Shown one piece after another: positions 27,650-35,210 of a stretch of DNA of 64,000 nt. The stretch spans positions 1 to 64,000 of the forward strand of contig NZ_UAUI01000011.1 of assembly GCF_900455735.1 (NCBI RefSeq). The letters run 5' to 3'. The notes below the pieces were generated by a model. The model was given only the letters and a program-made list of their open reading frames with translations, did no database searches and had not been told where the DNA came from. The DNA is from Rhodococcus wratislaviensis (lineage in GTDB: Bacteria; Actinomycetota; Actinomycetes; Mycobacteriales; Mycobacteriaceae). A program made the position numbers and the translations under genes. Position 1 is the stretch's first letter. Each line of letters starts with the position of its first letter.

Positions 27650-28333
27650 ATGAACATCCTCACCGTCCCCATCACGCTCTTGCGGTTGCAGTACACGATC
27701 CTGCGTATTCCCCTGCAACTCGTCGAAGACCAGCTGATGTCCCGGCTGGCCACCGAATCCCCGGCCAGGCTGATGTACGAGCGCACGCTCGGCGTGCTCG
27801 ACGGCGCCGTCGGTAGTGCACTCGGCGACCGTGACACCGAGAGACGCGGCAACGCACTCACCGAGCGCAGCGACGCACTGACCCGGGCGGCGCAACTCGA
27901 AGAGGAGGCGGCACGCACCGAGGCCGAGGCCGACACCGCACTGGAAGCCAAGCGCAAGCAGGTCCACGACGAGCAGGCGGCAGCGCGCGAGGCGAAGCAG
28001 CGCGACGTCGAACAGGCACGCCGGCGTGAGGACGAGCGCAAACACGCCGCCGAACGGGACGCCCTGCAACGCAAACAGGTCGCGAAGAAGAACGCCGACC
28101 AGCTTGCCGCCCAGCGCACTCAGGCTGCGGAGGCCGAGCACCGTGCCGAGCAGACCAGACTCCGGGAAGCGGAGAAGGCGGCGGCAGCGCCGGCCAAGGC
28201 CCAACTGAAGGACGCCGCGAACAAACAGGACGAGGCAGCCGGCAAACGCGCTCGCGCCGACCGGGTGGAGAAATTGGCCGAAGCGGAAAAGGCGAAGCGT
28301 CGCAACGAGACGGCAGCCAACGGGCAACGCTGA
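27650..28333 (+). CDS. Coiled-coil stress-associated protein (IF2-like low-complexity helix)
   Basis: 227 aa. The first ~65 residues are ordered and amphipathic (MNILTVPITLLRLQYTILRI, then LMSRLATESPARLMYERTLG). They are followed by a 150-residue Ala/Glu/Lys/Arg coiled coil. Automated annotation often labels such proteins IF2-like because of composition; no GTPase or IF2 domain is present. It follows the CsbD-like gene by 29 nt with a GGAG site, so the two are probably co-translated. The N-terminal segment could bind membrane or a partner protein. A hairpin at 28355-28385 ends the unit. Confidence 0.72.
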   Translation: MNILTVPITLLRLQYTILRIPLQLVEDQLMSRLATESPARLMYERTLGVLDGAVGSALGDRDTERRGNALTERSDALTRAAQLEEEAARTEAEADTALEAKRKQVHDEQAAAREAKQRDVEQARRREDERKHAAERDALQRKQVAKKNADQLAAQRTQAAEAEHRAEQTRLREAEKAAAAPAKAQLKDAANKQDEAAGKRARADRVEKLAEAEKAKRRNETAANGQR

Positions 28334-28354
28334 TCTGATCGCCGACTACAGGGC

Positions 28355-28385
28355 GGGGCCGCGGTCGCCGATGATCCGCGGCCTC
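28355..28385. terminator. Hairpin between convergent genes
   Basis: Arms GGCCGCGG (28357-28364) and CCGCGGCC (28376-28383) are extended by one or two pairs around an 11-nt loop, in the 65-bp gap between the coiled-coil gene (plus) and the hemerythrin gene (minus). It is likely to terminate from both sides. Confidence 0.6.
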
Positions 28386-28398
28386 GACGCGGTCGTCG

Positions 28399-28899
28399 CT
28401 ATTTGATCACCGCGTCGACCGTTTTCTTCAGGGCCGACGGCTGGGCGGGGGATCTGGGTGCCTTGTCCCTCAGTTCCAGCATCCGCGCACCCATCTCCCG
28501 GAGTTGTTTGCGCCCCAGCTCTTCTCGGACCTTGGGGAACCACTCCTGCTCTTCTTCTTCGATGTGGTGCTCGACGCTCTCGATCAGCACGGTGGTCTTC
28601 GCGTCGAACCGCTCGTCGTCGGGTTTCATCGCTGCCAGTTCGACGACCAGCACGTCCGCGACGTGGTGCTCTTCGTAGGATTCGAGGATGTCGTCCTCGA
28701 GGTCGGGGGCGAGGTCACGCACCTCCGGGTACATGCCCTCGTTCTCGATGTAGGTGTGCACCGTGAGGGCTTCGATGATCTCGTCGACGATGCGACCCTT
28801 TTCCACGCGGGCGTTCGGCCCGGCACCGCGGAAGTCGCGGAACAGCTTCCGGATCTCCTTGTGGTCGTTCTTCAACAGCACGATCGCATCGGTCGACAT
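28399..28899 (-). CDS. Hemerythrin HHE-domain protein
   Basis: A 166-aa four-helix protein with two HHE-like iron-binding halves: HKEIRKLF, HTYIENEGMYPEV, EEHHVADVL and HHIEEEEQEWFPKVREEL. Such proteins bind a di-iron centre and act in oxygen, NO or iron handling; the exact role of actinobacterial members is unclear. The Lys/Pro-rich C-terminal tail is probably disordered. Its promoter at 28974-28998 has the stress-sigma pattern, fitting the neighbouring catalase and CsbD genes. The ATG at 28899 follows GAGGTATCC. Confidence 0.85.
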   Translation of the reverse strand: MSTDAIVLLKNDHKEIRKLFRDFRGAGPNARVEKGRIVDEIIEALTVHTYIENEGMYPEVRDLAPDLEDDILESYEEHHVADVLVVELAAMKPDDERFDAKTTVLIESVEHHIEEEEQEWFPKVREELGRKQLREMGARMLELRDKAPRSPAQPSALKKTVDAVIK

Positions 28900-28973
28900 G
28901 GATACCTCACAGTTGGGTCGGGACGTGCACGTTGCCCATCGCTGATCGGCGGGCGCAGTGTCGTCCCTACGCT

Positions 28974-28998
28974 GTACCCCACCGCGCCGTTCGCTAAC
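28974..28998 (-). promoter_or_regulatory. Candidate SigF/SigB-type promoter for the hemerythrin gene
   Basis: On the minus strand GTTA (28998-28995), a 15-nt spacer and GGGTAC (28979-28974) reproduce the spacing seen at 23438-23462 and 31159-31183. The predicted leader to 28899 is about 65 nt. Confidence 0.5.
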
Positions 28999-29147
28999 AC
29001 GGCCCGTGTCGAGGGTGGCCCGCGTGAACCGCCCACGGGCCGGTGGGGGTGTGGACCGGCTCTGCGGTGCCTATGGTGGGGTGGGTGGACGGGTGCCGAC
29101 TGGGCACTCTCCTACAGCCATCCTTTCGATCGAACCGAGGAGCGGTA

Positions 29148-29828
29148 ATGAGCGATTCCGGCGCCGGGGACCTCAGTCGCACCATGGCCGAACTTGCCCG
29201 CAGTCTCTCCGGCCCACGCACCCTCGACGAACGTCTGCGCGCTGTCACCGCCGCAGTTGTCGAACTGATGCCGCACGAAACGTGCGCGGGCATCCTGCTC
29301 ATCTCCGGTGGCAAGAAATTCGAGACCGTCGCGCCGACATCCGAGCTGCTCAGAAAGCTCGACCACGCTCAGCAACAACTCGGGCAGGGACCGTGTGTGG
29401 CTGCGGCGCTCAACCATCTCCTGGTGCGAAGCGAGGACCTTCGCTCGGAACCGCGATGGCCGCAGTTCGCTGCGGCCGCTGTCGACGTGGGACTTCTCAG
29501 TTCGATGTCCTTTCAGCTGTATACCTCCGAAGGAAAGATGGGCGCACTCAACCTGTTTGCGTTCTCTCCCCACGCGTTCGGTCCCAACGAGGAAGTGGCG
29601 GGTGAGGTACTCGCCGCCCACGCCGCGTTGGCCCTCACCGCTGCACGCACCGAAGAGCAGCTGCGATCAGCGGTCGCCTCACGCGACGTCATCGGGCAGG
29701 CGAAGGGAATGCTGATGGAGCGATTCGACATCGACGCGATCCGTGCGTTCGACCTGCTCACCCGACTCTCTCAGGAAACCAACACCCGGTTGAGTGTGAT
29801 CGCGCAGCGGATCACCGAACGCAGATGA
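29148..29828 (+). CDS. GAF-ANTAR sensor / RNA-binding antiterminator
   Basis: 226 aa. A GAF domain (about residues 25-155) is followed by an ANTAR domain (about 160-222: ASRDVIGQAKGMLMERFDIDAIRAFDLLTRLSQETNTRLSVIAQR). ANTAR proteins bind paired hexaloop hairpins in nascent RNA and prevent termination. The GAF domain presumably senses a small molecule or redox state. The start at 29148 has GAGGAG; the frame continues upstream without a better start. A second ANTAR protein with a PAS sensor lies 2 kb away, with a desaturase between them, suggesting stress-linked post-transcriptional control of nearby genes. No target RNA was identified with confidence. Confidence 0.87.
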   Translation: MSDSGAGDLSRTMAELARSLSGPRTLDERLRAVTAAVVELMPHETCAGILLISGGKKFETVAPTSELLRKLDHAQQQLGQGPCVAAALNHLLVRSEDLRSEPRWPQFAAAAVDVGLLSSMSFQLYTSEGKMGALNLFAFSPHAFGPNEEVAGEVLAAHAALALTAARTEEQLRSAVASRDVIGQAKGMLMERFDIDAIRAFDLLTRLSQETNTRLSVIAQRITERR

Positions 29829-29858
29829 GACCCGGCACCTGCCCCACCTCCGGCGATA

Positions 29859-31067
29859 TCAGATTCCCGCCCGTGCGCGTAGGGCTGTCAGCAGTCCACG
29901 GCGCTTACCCGTGACCGGATCGATCTGCGGCCGCGGGTCGGTGAACTTGCGCTCCGACGCCGTCTCGGGCGCGTCGTCGGCGGTTGCCCTGAGAAACTTG
30001 TTCGGCAGCGCCAGCTTGGCGATGGTCCGCCACGACTCGAAGTACTGCACCGGCATCGAACCCGTGGTGTAGGGGAGGTCGTACTTCTGGGCCAGCGCCC
30101 GCACCCGCACGGAGATCTCGCGCAGGCGGTTGCTCGGCAGGTCCGGGAACAGGTGATGCTCGATCTGGTAGCAGAGGTTGCCACTCATGAACTCCATGAC
30201 CGGGCCGGCCTCGAAATTCGCGCTACCCAGCATCTGCCGCAGGTACCACTGGCCTCGTGTCTCGGTTTCGAGGTCCTTCGTTGTGAACTTCTCGGCACCG
30301 TCGGGGAAATGACCGCAGAAGATCACGGCGTTCGTCCACACGTTGCGGATCATGTTCGCCGTCAGGTTCGCGGTGAAGGTCGTCAGGAACGCCGGACCGG
30401 TGAGCACCGGGTAGATGACGTAGTCCTTGCGCACCTGGCGGCCGACCTTCTCGAGCACCTCGCGGCCCCTGCGCTCGAACTCCCCACGATCGACACCGCC
30501 CGCAACCACCTTGCCGAGCTCGAGGTGCTGGAGGGCGACGCCGTACTCGAAGAACAATTGCAGCAACAGGTTGTAGACAGGGTTGCCGACGCTCAACGGT
30601 GTCCACCGCTGATCGCGAGTGACCCGCAGCATGCCGTAACCCACGTCGTCATCCATCCCCAGCACATTCGTGTACTTGTGGTGAACGTAGTTGTGGGTCT
30701 GCTTCCAATGCTCGGACAGGCCGGCGATGTCCCACTCCCAGTACGACGAGTGGATCTCCGGATCGTTCATCCAATCCCATTGACCATGCAACACGTTGTG
30801 ACCCAGTTCCATGTTCTCGATGATCTTGGCGGTGCCGAGCATCGAGGTGCCCGCAAGCCATGCCGGCGGGAACAAACTCGCGAACAGGAGTGCACGCCCG
30901 CCGATTTCGAGTGACCGCTGCAGCCGGATCGCGTTTCTGATGTACCGGGCATCGCTCTCCCCGCGAGAGGCTTCGATGTCGCGTCGGATCGTGTCGAACT
31001 CGATCCCGAGAGCTTCGACATCCGCCTCGGTGAGGTGGGTGTACATCCTGACATCCGAAATCGCCAT
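29859..31067 (-). CDS. desA3: Membrane fatty acid desaturase, DesA3-like (acyl-CoA delta-9)
   Basis: A 402-aa membrane-bound di-iron desaturase. The three His boxes are HNVLHGQW, HWKQTHNYVHH and QIEHHLFP, with paired hydrophobic regions between them. From MAISDV at the N-terminus through MNDPEIHSSYWEWD and GMDDDVGYGMLRVTRDQRW to RGLLTALRA the sequence tracks mycobacterial DesA3, which inserts a cis double bond into stearoyl-CoA, feeding oleate and tuberculostearate synthesis. The start at 31067 is chosen by that similarity, although the ribosome-binding site is poor. An inverted repeat at 31071-31101 overlaps the start region. DesA3 needs an oxidoreductase partner, not encoded nearby. Confidence 0.9.
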   Translation of the reverse strand: MAISDVRMYTHLTEADVEALGIEFDTIRRDIEASRGESDARYIRNAIRLQRSLEIGGRALLFASLFPPAWLAGTSMLGTAKIIENMELGHNVLHGQWDWMNDPEIHSSYWEWDIAGLSEHWKQTHNYVHHKYTNVLGMDDDVGYGMLRVTRDQRWTPLSVGNPVYNLLLQLFFEYGVALQHLELGKVVAGGVDRGEFERRGREVLEKVGRQVRKDYVIYPVLTGPAFLTTFTANLTANMIRNVWTNAVIFCGHFPDGAEKFTTKDLETETRGQWYLRQMLGSANFEAGPVMEFMSGNLCYQIEHHLFPDLPSNRLREISVRVRALAQKYDLPYTTGSMPVQYFESWRTIAKLALPNKFLRATADDAPETASERKFTDPRPQIDPVTGKRRGLLTALRARAGI

Positions 31068-31070
31068 AAC

Positions 31071-31101
31071 CCTACGGTAGGGCAAGTTACGCAACCGTAG
31101 G
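31071..31101. promoter_or_regulatory. Inverted repeat operator at the desaturase start
   Basis: CCTACGGT (31071-31078) and ACCGTAGG (31094-31101) form a perfect 8-bp inverted repeat with a 15-nt spacer, directly upstream of the ATG at 31067. GTTACG is also repeated directly at 31087 and 31101. This looks like a binding site for a fatty-acid-responsive TetR-type regulator, but the regulator is not in the window. Confidence 0.5.
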
Positions 31102-31158
31102 TTACGTGCAGATGAGGTCTGAGTTAGTAATGGGCGGGACAGACGACCCGGTCCGGTG

Positions 31159-31183
31159 GTTTGGGCTCGGCAGCTGAGGGCAA
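31159..31183 (+). promoter_or_regulatory. Candidate SigF/SigB-type promoter for the YtxH-like gene
   Basis: GTTT (31159-31162), a 15-nt spacer and GGGCAA (31178-31183) give the same architecture as the two minus-strand sites at 23438 and 28974. The predicted leader to 31254 is about 63 nt. Confidence 0.45.
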
Positions 31184-31253
31184 GCTGTGCAGGGAGGGCG
31201 TTCGGACGACGATTCGGCCGGCCGCTCGTGCCACACAACAATCAGGAGATGTC

Positions 31254-31604
31254 ATGCAAAAAGTGTTGATCTTCGCAGCGGGCGCGGCCGCGGGGTTCGT
31301 CCTGGGCACTCGGTCGGGCCGACAGACCTACGAGAAGATGAGGCATCAGTCCCTCGAACTCTGGCACAACCCCACCGTGCAGGAGAAGGTGAGCGAGGCG
31401 ACGGAGACCGTGAAGGACAAGGCGCCGCAGGTACAGCACAAGGTCGGGGAACTGGCGAAGAAGGCTACCCACCGCAGCACCGACACGAGTGCCCCGACGA
31501 ACGGAGTGTCACTGGAGGAAGCTGCGGGCCGCACTCCGACGACGACGGAACCGGCGGCCGTTACTACGGCGACGGAGGGCAAGCACAGCCAAGGTCCGAA
31601 CTGA
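31254..31604 (+). CDS. YtxH-like small envelope protein
   Basis: 116 aa. An N-terminal membrane helix (VLIFAAGAAAGFVLGTRSG) is followed by RQTYEKM and a helical, charged stretch (VQEKVSEATETVKDKAPQV), then a Thr/Ala/Pro-rich disordered tail. This is the layout of YtxH/DUF883-like general-stress proteins, anchored in the membrane with a cytoplasmic helix. The ATG at 31254 has AGGAGA. In-frame sequence upstream has no hydrophobic start, so it is excluded. The stress-type promoter just upstream agrees with the family. Confidence 0.78.
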   Translation: MQKVLIFAAGAAAGFVLGTRSGRQTYEKMRHQSLELWHNPTVQEKVSEATETVKDKAPQVQHKVGELAKKATHRSTDTSAPTNGVSLEEAAGRTPTTTEPAAVTTATEGKHSQGPN

Positions 31605-31671
31605 CCGGAAAGAGGCAGTGCGGGGTCGTCGGCCCCGGACTGCGTGGCCCGTCATGCCATGAACGTGATTT

Positions 31672-31697
31672 CCGCGCACTCCGATGTGAGTGCGCGG
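31672..31697. repeat. Perfect hairpin between the YtxH-like and PAS-ANTAR genes
   Basis: Arms CCGCGCACTC and GAGTGCGCGG pair perfectly around a 6-nt loop (CGATGT), about 68 nt after the YtxH stop and 50 nt before the PAS-ANTAR start. It is either a terminator or an RNA element in the ANTAR gene leader. The hexaloop lacks the A1/G4 residues expected of an ANTAR target. Confidence 0.45.
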
Positions 31698-31746
31698 CAT
31701 ACTGTGGCAGTGGTTGCAAGGCGCGGATGGTTGAGCACGCAGGGCC

Positions 31747-32430
31747 GTGGGTGTCGTTGTGGACAGTGAAGAGCTACTCGGCTCGAACGCACCCCCACAG
31801 GGCGGGAGTTTCCGCTTCTACCTCGACGGCCAGCGCTGGGAATGGTCCGACCCTGTCGCCCGGATGCACGGCTACCAACCAGGCGAGATCACCCCAACCA
31901 CCGAACTTTTACTCTCCCACAAGCATCCGGACGACCACGCGCAAGTCGCTGCGCTCTTCGACAGGATGATCCACGCCGCCGAGCCGTTCAGCAGCAAGCA
32001 CCGCATCATCGACACGGAACGCCGCATCCACCACGTCATCGTGGTCGGCGATCGAATGCTCGACGAGGACGGCCAGGTCATCGGCACATCCGGGTATTAC
32101 ATCGACGTCACCGAAACGTTGGAAACCGACCTCCGCGAGTTCAACGCGGCGATCACCGAGGCCGTCGCCGCACTCGAACAATCGCGGGCGGTGATCGAGC
32201 AGGCCAAGGGTGCGCTCATGCTCGTCTACGGCATCTCCTCGGAACGCGCCTTCGGCATCCTCACCTGGCGCTCCCAGGAGACCAACACCAAACTTCACAC
32301 CCTCGCCGAGCGCTTCGTCGCCGCCCTCGCCGCCGAGGCGACCCTGCCCGAGTCGTTTCGCGCCCGGTTCGACCACTTGCTCCTGACCGCACACGAGCTG
32401 CCCGGCACCCCGGCAGGGGCACAGGACTGA
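31747..32430 (+). CDS. PAS-ANTAR sensor / RNA-binding antiterminator
   Basis: 227 aa. A PAS fold (about residues 20-130, with WSDPVARMHGYQPGEI, HPDDHAQV and GTSGYYIDVTE) precedes an ANTAR domain (about 140-200: EQSRAVIEQAKGALMLVYGISSERAFGILTWRSQETNTKLHTLAERF). It should bind hairpin RNA in response to a signal at the PAS domain. This is the common PAS-ANTAR architecture of mycobacteria and rhodococci. The GTG at 31747 is taken as start; GTG at 31759 is equally possible because neither has a strong ribosome-binding site. It pairs with the GAF-ANTAR gene at 29148. Confidence 0.83.
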   Translation: MGVVVDSEELLGSNAPPQGGSFRFYLDGQRWEWSDPVARMHGYQPGEITPTTELLLSHKHPDDHAQVAALFDRMIHAAEPFSSKHRIIDTERRIHHVIVVGDRMLDEDGQVIGTSGYYIDVTETLETDLREFNAAITEAVAALEQSRAVIEQAKGALMLVYGISSERAFGILTWRSQETNTKLHTLAERFVAALAAEATLPESFRARFDHLLLTAHELPGTPAGAQD

Positions 32431-32478
32431 CTCACGGGCGACCCCCGCGGCAACCGCCTCCCCCGACCCGGGATTTCG

Positions 32479-32970
32479 CTATTCGGTGGTGACGTCGGGC
32501 GGGTCGGGAAGGTCGACTCCGAGAACGAAGTCGAGCCAGATGAGCGCGTCGGCCAGTGTTTCCGCGCGCATGGTCACGTCGAACTCGCGCTCGGCGGCGG
32601 TGAGCGACCGCTCCACTTCCGCGTGATCCTCGGCGAGGACGGCCGACACCGTCCGCAGCACCCAGCGCGCCGATGCGGGCAAGGTGTCGACGTCGACGTA
32701 TCCGCCGTCCGTGAAGCGGAGGTCGAGGATGAACCTCTCCCCTGGGCCTGCGGCGCCGAGGCGCGCGATGACCACGCCGACGATGGCATCGACAACCCAG
32801 GACAGCACATCGCCGTATGCCGGCCGCTGTCCGGCGGGGTGCGGCTCGGCGCACACTCGGGATATCTCGAACGAGAACCGGGCGGCGTCGCGGTCACCGA
32901 CCATTTGCATCAGCCGGCCGCCGAGAGCTGCGGCCGTCGAGCTGGTGGGGCGGCCTGCGTTCGATCCCAT
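32479..32970 (-). CDS. Hypothetical actinobacterial protein
   Basis: 163 aa, soluble, no signal or membrane segment. The sequence is well composed for an actinobacterial protein: alternating hydrophobic strands such as GDVLSWVVDAIVGVVIARLG, FILDLRFTDGGYVDVDTL and an acidic C-terminus. No family was recognised. The ATG at 32970 is the first that excludes sequence overlapping the HNH gene upstream. It lies 62 nt downstream of the HNH gene on the same strand and converges on the PAS-ANTAR gene. Confidence 0.55.
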   Translation of the reverse strand: MGSNAGRPTSSTAAALGGRLMQMVGDRDAARFSFEISRVCAEPHPAGQRPAYGDVLSWVVDAIVGVVIARLGAAGPGERFILDLRFTDGGYVDVDTLPASARWVLRTVSAVLAEDHAEVERSLTAAEREFDVTMRAETLADALIWLDFVLGVDLPDPPDVTTE

Positions 32971-33032
32971 ACTGGAGAGAGTGCCCGGCCCCGGGCGGGG
33001 CCACACAGGACGCCAGCACGCTCCTGCGGTGA

Positions 33033-33440
33033 TCAGTGACCGCTCCGGCAGCGCCGCAGTTGGCCGGACAAATATCGCTTGGCGCGGCGATGTCCACCCA
33101 CATTGTCGAGTTCGACGTCCAACGCGTTCAGGAGCGTCGCGAGCAGGCTCGCCTGCGGAGCCCAACCGTGTCGGCTCCGGCACTGCGCGAGCCAGTCGAC
33201 AGGACCGGTGTGGCCGCGGTCCGCGTTGCACCGCGGGCATGCGGCGGCCTCGTTGGCCGCGATGCTGGGACCGCCCTTGAGTCGTGGCACGAGGTGTTCG
33301 GTGGTCGGCGGAATCAACGGTCCGAAACGACGACCGCACCACAGGCAACGTCCGCCCTGCCGGTCGACGGCGAGGGCGAGTCTGGCGGTGCGGTCCACCC
33401 GTCGATCGTGACCGATCCGCAGGCGGACCGCCAGTGCCAC
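33033..33440 (-). CDS. HNH endonuclease-domain protein
   Basis: About 135 aa. The HNH core is clear: CLWCGRRFGPLIPPTTEHLVP carries the first zinc-knuckle Cys pair and the EH of the active site, followed by KGGPSIAANEAAACPRCNADRG with the Asn and second Cys pair. The C-terminal helix-rich part has no known domain. Such stand-alone HNH proteins are often of unknown role (repair, phage defence or remnants of mobile elements). A GTG at 33440 is proposed, 22 nt after the CocE-type hydrolase, which would make it the last gene of that operon, but the start is uncertain. Confidence 0.7.
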   Translation of the reverse strand: MALAVRLRIGHDRRVDRTARLALAVDRQGGRCLWCGRRFGPLIPPTTEHLVPRLKGGPSIAANEAAACPRCNADRGHTGPVDWLAQCRSRHGWAPQASLLATLLNALDVELDNVGGHRRAKRYLSGQLRRCRSGH

Positions 33441-33462
33441 CCCCGCGCCGCCACCGGAACGT

Positions 33463-35187
33463 TTACGTCGCCTTGTGGGTCGTGAACGGCAGCACGAGGC
33501 GGGACCGGTGCGCGGCGTCCCGGTAGATCTTGTGGGTGACCGGGCGGCCGACCGGCAGGTGGAAGGCATCGGGCGGCAGCAGTGCGTTGTGCGCGTCGGC
33601 CAGCGGTTCGTTGTTCGAGAGCTCCACCGTCAGAAGGTGTCCCGGCCGGAACGTCGCGGCAAACGGGTAGAGGCGCAGCACATACTCGTCGATCGTCCCG
33701 GGCTCGACCGGCACCGCGCGGGTATGCGGGTGGTACGGGTTGCCCTCGGTGGTGCGCTCGTCGAGCTCGCGGTGCGAGGCCTTGAGGTACCCGGACGTGA
33801 TCAGCTGGCGCTTGCCGTCGGGGGCGGTATCCCACAGACGCAGAATGAAGTTCGTGTCGTCCTGGTCGATCTCGGCGAAGATGTGCGCGGCGCCGGTGCC
33901 GATCAGTTCCGTGGGCTCCTCGAACGGCTCGGTGCTCCAGCGCAGCATCGACACCGTGTCGGTGACCGTGAGCGGCGCCTGGTAGAAACCGTCCGGTGCG
34001 GCGTATTCCGCACCCATTCGCTCGGGCTCCGTGGACAGCGTGCCGCGCGGGCGCAGGTACAGCGACCGGTACTCCACGTCCTTCGGTGGCCACTGGCTGC
34101 CGGTCACCCGCTCACGCGAGCCCTCGACGAAGACGTTCACCGCGGGCTCGTCCATGATCCCGTTGTCGATGCCCTTGATCCAGTAGTCGTACCACCGGAA
34201 CATCTTGTCGTGCTCCTCGATGAAGGGGCGCGACTGCATGGGCGGGTACGGGCCGATGTCCAGCTTCTTCGGCCCCTTCAGTGCGTCGAAGAGTTCGATC
34301 GTGCCGTCGACCGTCCAGCCGCGGCCTTGGTCGATCTGCAGATAGACGGGGATGTCGATGTTCGGAGCCAGGGTGACGGGGTTGCGCTCTTCGTACCAGT
34401 CCCCGTCCAGGTCGTTCGTCACGATGTCGAACCAGGCCTCGTGATGCTTCGGGTAGTTCAGCACGTGGACCAGGTTCGGCCAGGCAGCGACATCCGGATC
34501 CGCGAGGCGCTCGGCGACGCGCTTCGTGATCTCCTCCGGGGAGTACGTCTCGAGCATGCGGGACTTGACGTTGTCGGTGAAAGCCCAGCCGGAGTCGCCG
34601 CCGCGGCCCTCGCGGGCGGCGCGCGGCATGAACCACATGATGCCGCCGTGGTAGGTGGTCTCGTAGAAGTCGTAGTGCCCGCCGCTGACGAAGATCGCCT
34701 TCAGATGCGGCGGGCGCTCCGCGGCGGCGAGCACCTGCATCGACCCGAAGTAGGAGATGCCGATCATCCCGACGTTGCCGTCGCACCACGGCTGCTCGGC
34801 AACCCATTCGATGAAGTCGTACGCGTCCTGGCCCAGTGAGACACCGCCGGCGTTGTAGTTGCCGATGTGCTCGCCCTCGGAGGCGCCGGAACCGCGGAGG
34901 TCGCCGATCACGTGGACGTAGTCCTCTTCGACGACGCGTGCGATGTCGCCCGCCTCGATGCAGCCGTCCCACATCGGGCTGGGGCGCCGCTGCGGCGGCG
35001 TGGTGAGGGCGAGGGCCTGCAACTCCTTGCCGTACGGGCTCAGGGCGACCAGCGCGGGCCGGGGTTTGTCCTCCACACCGGAGTACGAGTCGGCGACGAG
35101 CGTGACACCGTCCCGCATCGGCACCCGGAGGTCCTTGCGGACGGCGATCTTCTGCCCACCCGCGTCAAGAGTTCGAAAATCCGTCAT
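33463..35187 (-). CDS. CocE/NonD family hydrolase
   Basis: A 574-aa member of the CocE/NonD (X-Pro dipeptidyl-peptidase-like) family. The N-terminal alpha/beta-hydrolase domain has DLRGSGASEGE and the nucleophile elbow GISYFGS (about residue 150). A cap region follows, and a C-terminal jelly-roll domain begins near residue 330. Such enzymes cleave esters or amides of bulky substrates (cocaine esterase, glutaryl acylase and relatives). The ATG at 35187 is used; upstream sequence in frame overlaps the MBL gene. It is in an operon with an MBL-fold enzyme, another hydrolase and a monooxygenase, so it probably opens or hydrolyses an intermediate of that pathway. Confidence 0.87.
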   Translation of the reverse strand: MTDFRTLDAGGQKIAVRKDLRVPMRDGVTLVADSYSGVEDKPRPALVALSPYGKELQALALTTPPQRRPSPMWDGCIEAGDIARVVEEDYVHVIGDLRGSGASEGEHIGNYNAGGVSLGQDAYDFIEWVAEQPWCDGNVGMIGISYFGSMQVLAAAERPPHLKAIFVSGGHYDFYETTYHGGIMWFMPRAAREGRGGDSGWAFTDNVKSRMLETYSPEEITKRVAERLADPDVAAWPNLVHVLNYPKHHEAWFDIVTNDLDGDWYEERNPVTLAPNIDIPVYLQIDQGRGWTVDGTIELFDALKGPKKLDIGPYPPMQSRPFIEEHDKMFRWYDYWIKGIDNGIMDEPAVNVFVEGSRERVTGSQWPPKDVEYRSLYLRPRGTLSTEPERMGAEYAAPDGFYQAPLTVTDTVSMLRWSTEPFEEPTELIGTGAAHIFAEIDQDDTNFILRLWDTAPDGKRQLITSGYLKASHRELDERTTEGNPYHPHTRAVPVEPGTIDEYVLRLYPFAATFRPGHLLTVELSNNEPLADAHNALLPPDAFHLPVGRPVTHKIYRDAAHRSRLVLPFTTHKAT

Positions 35188-35210
35188 GAGTGCGCGACTC
35201 TCTTTCTCTG

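Noticed and set aside
27650..28333. Translation initiation factor IF-2
   Set aside because: Similarity is only in the low-complexity Ala/Glu/Lys/Arg helix; there are no GTPase motifs.
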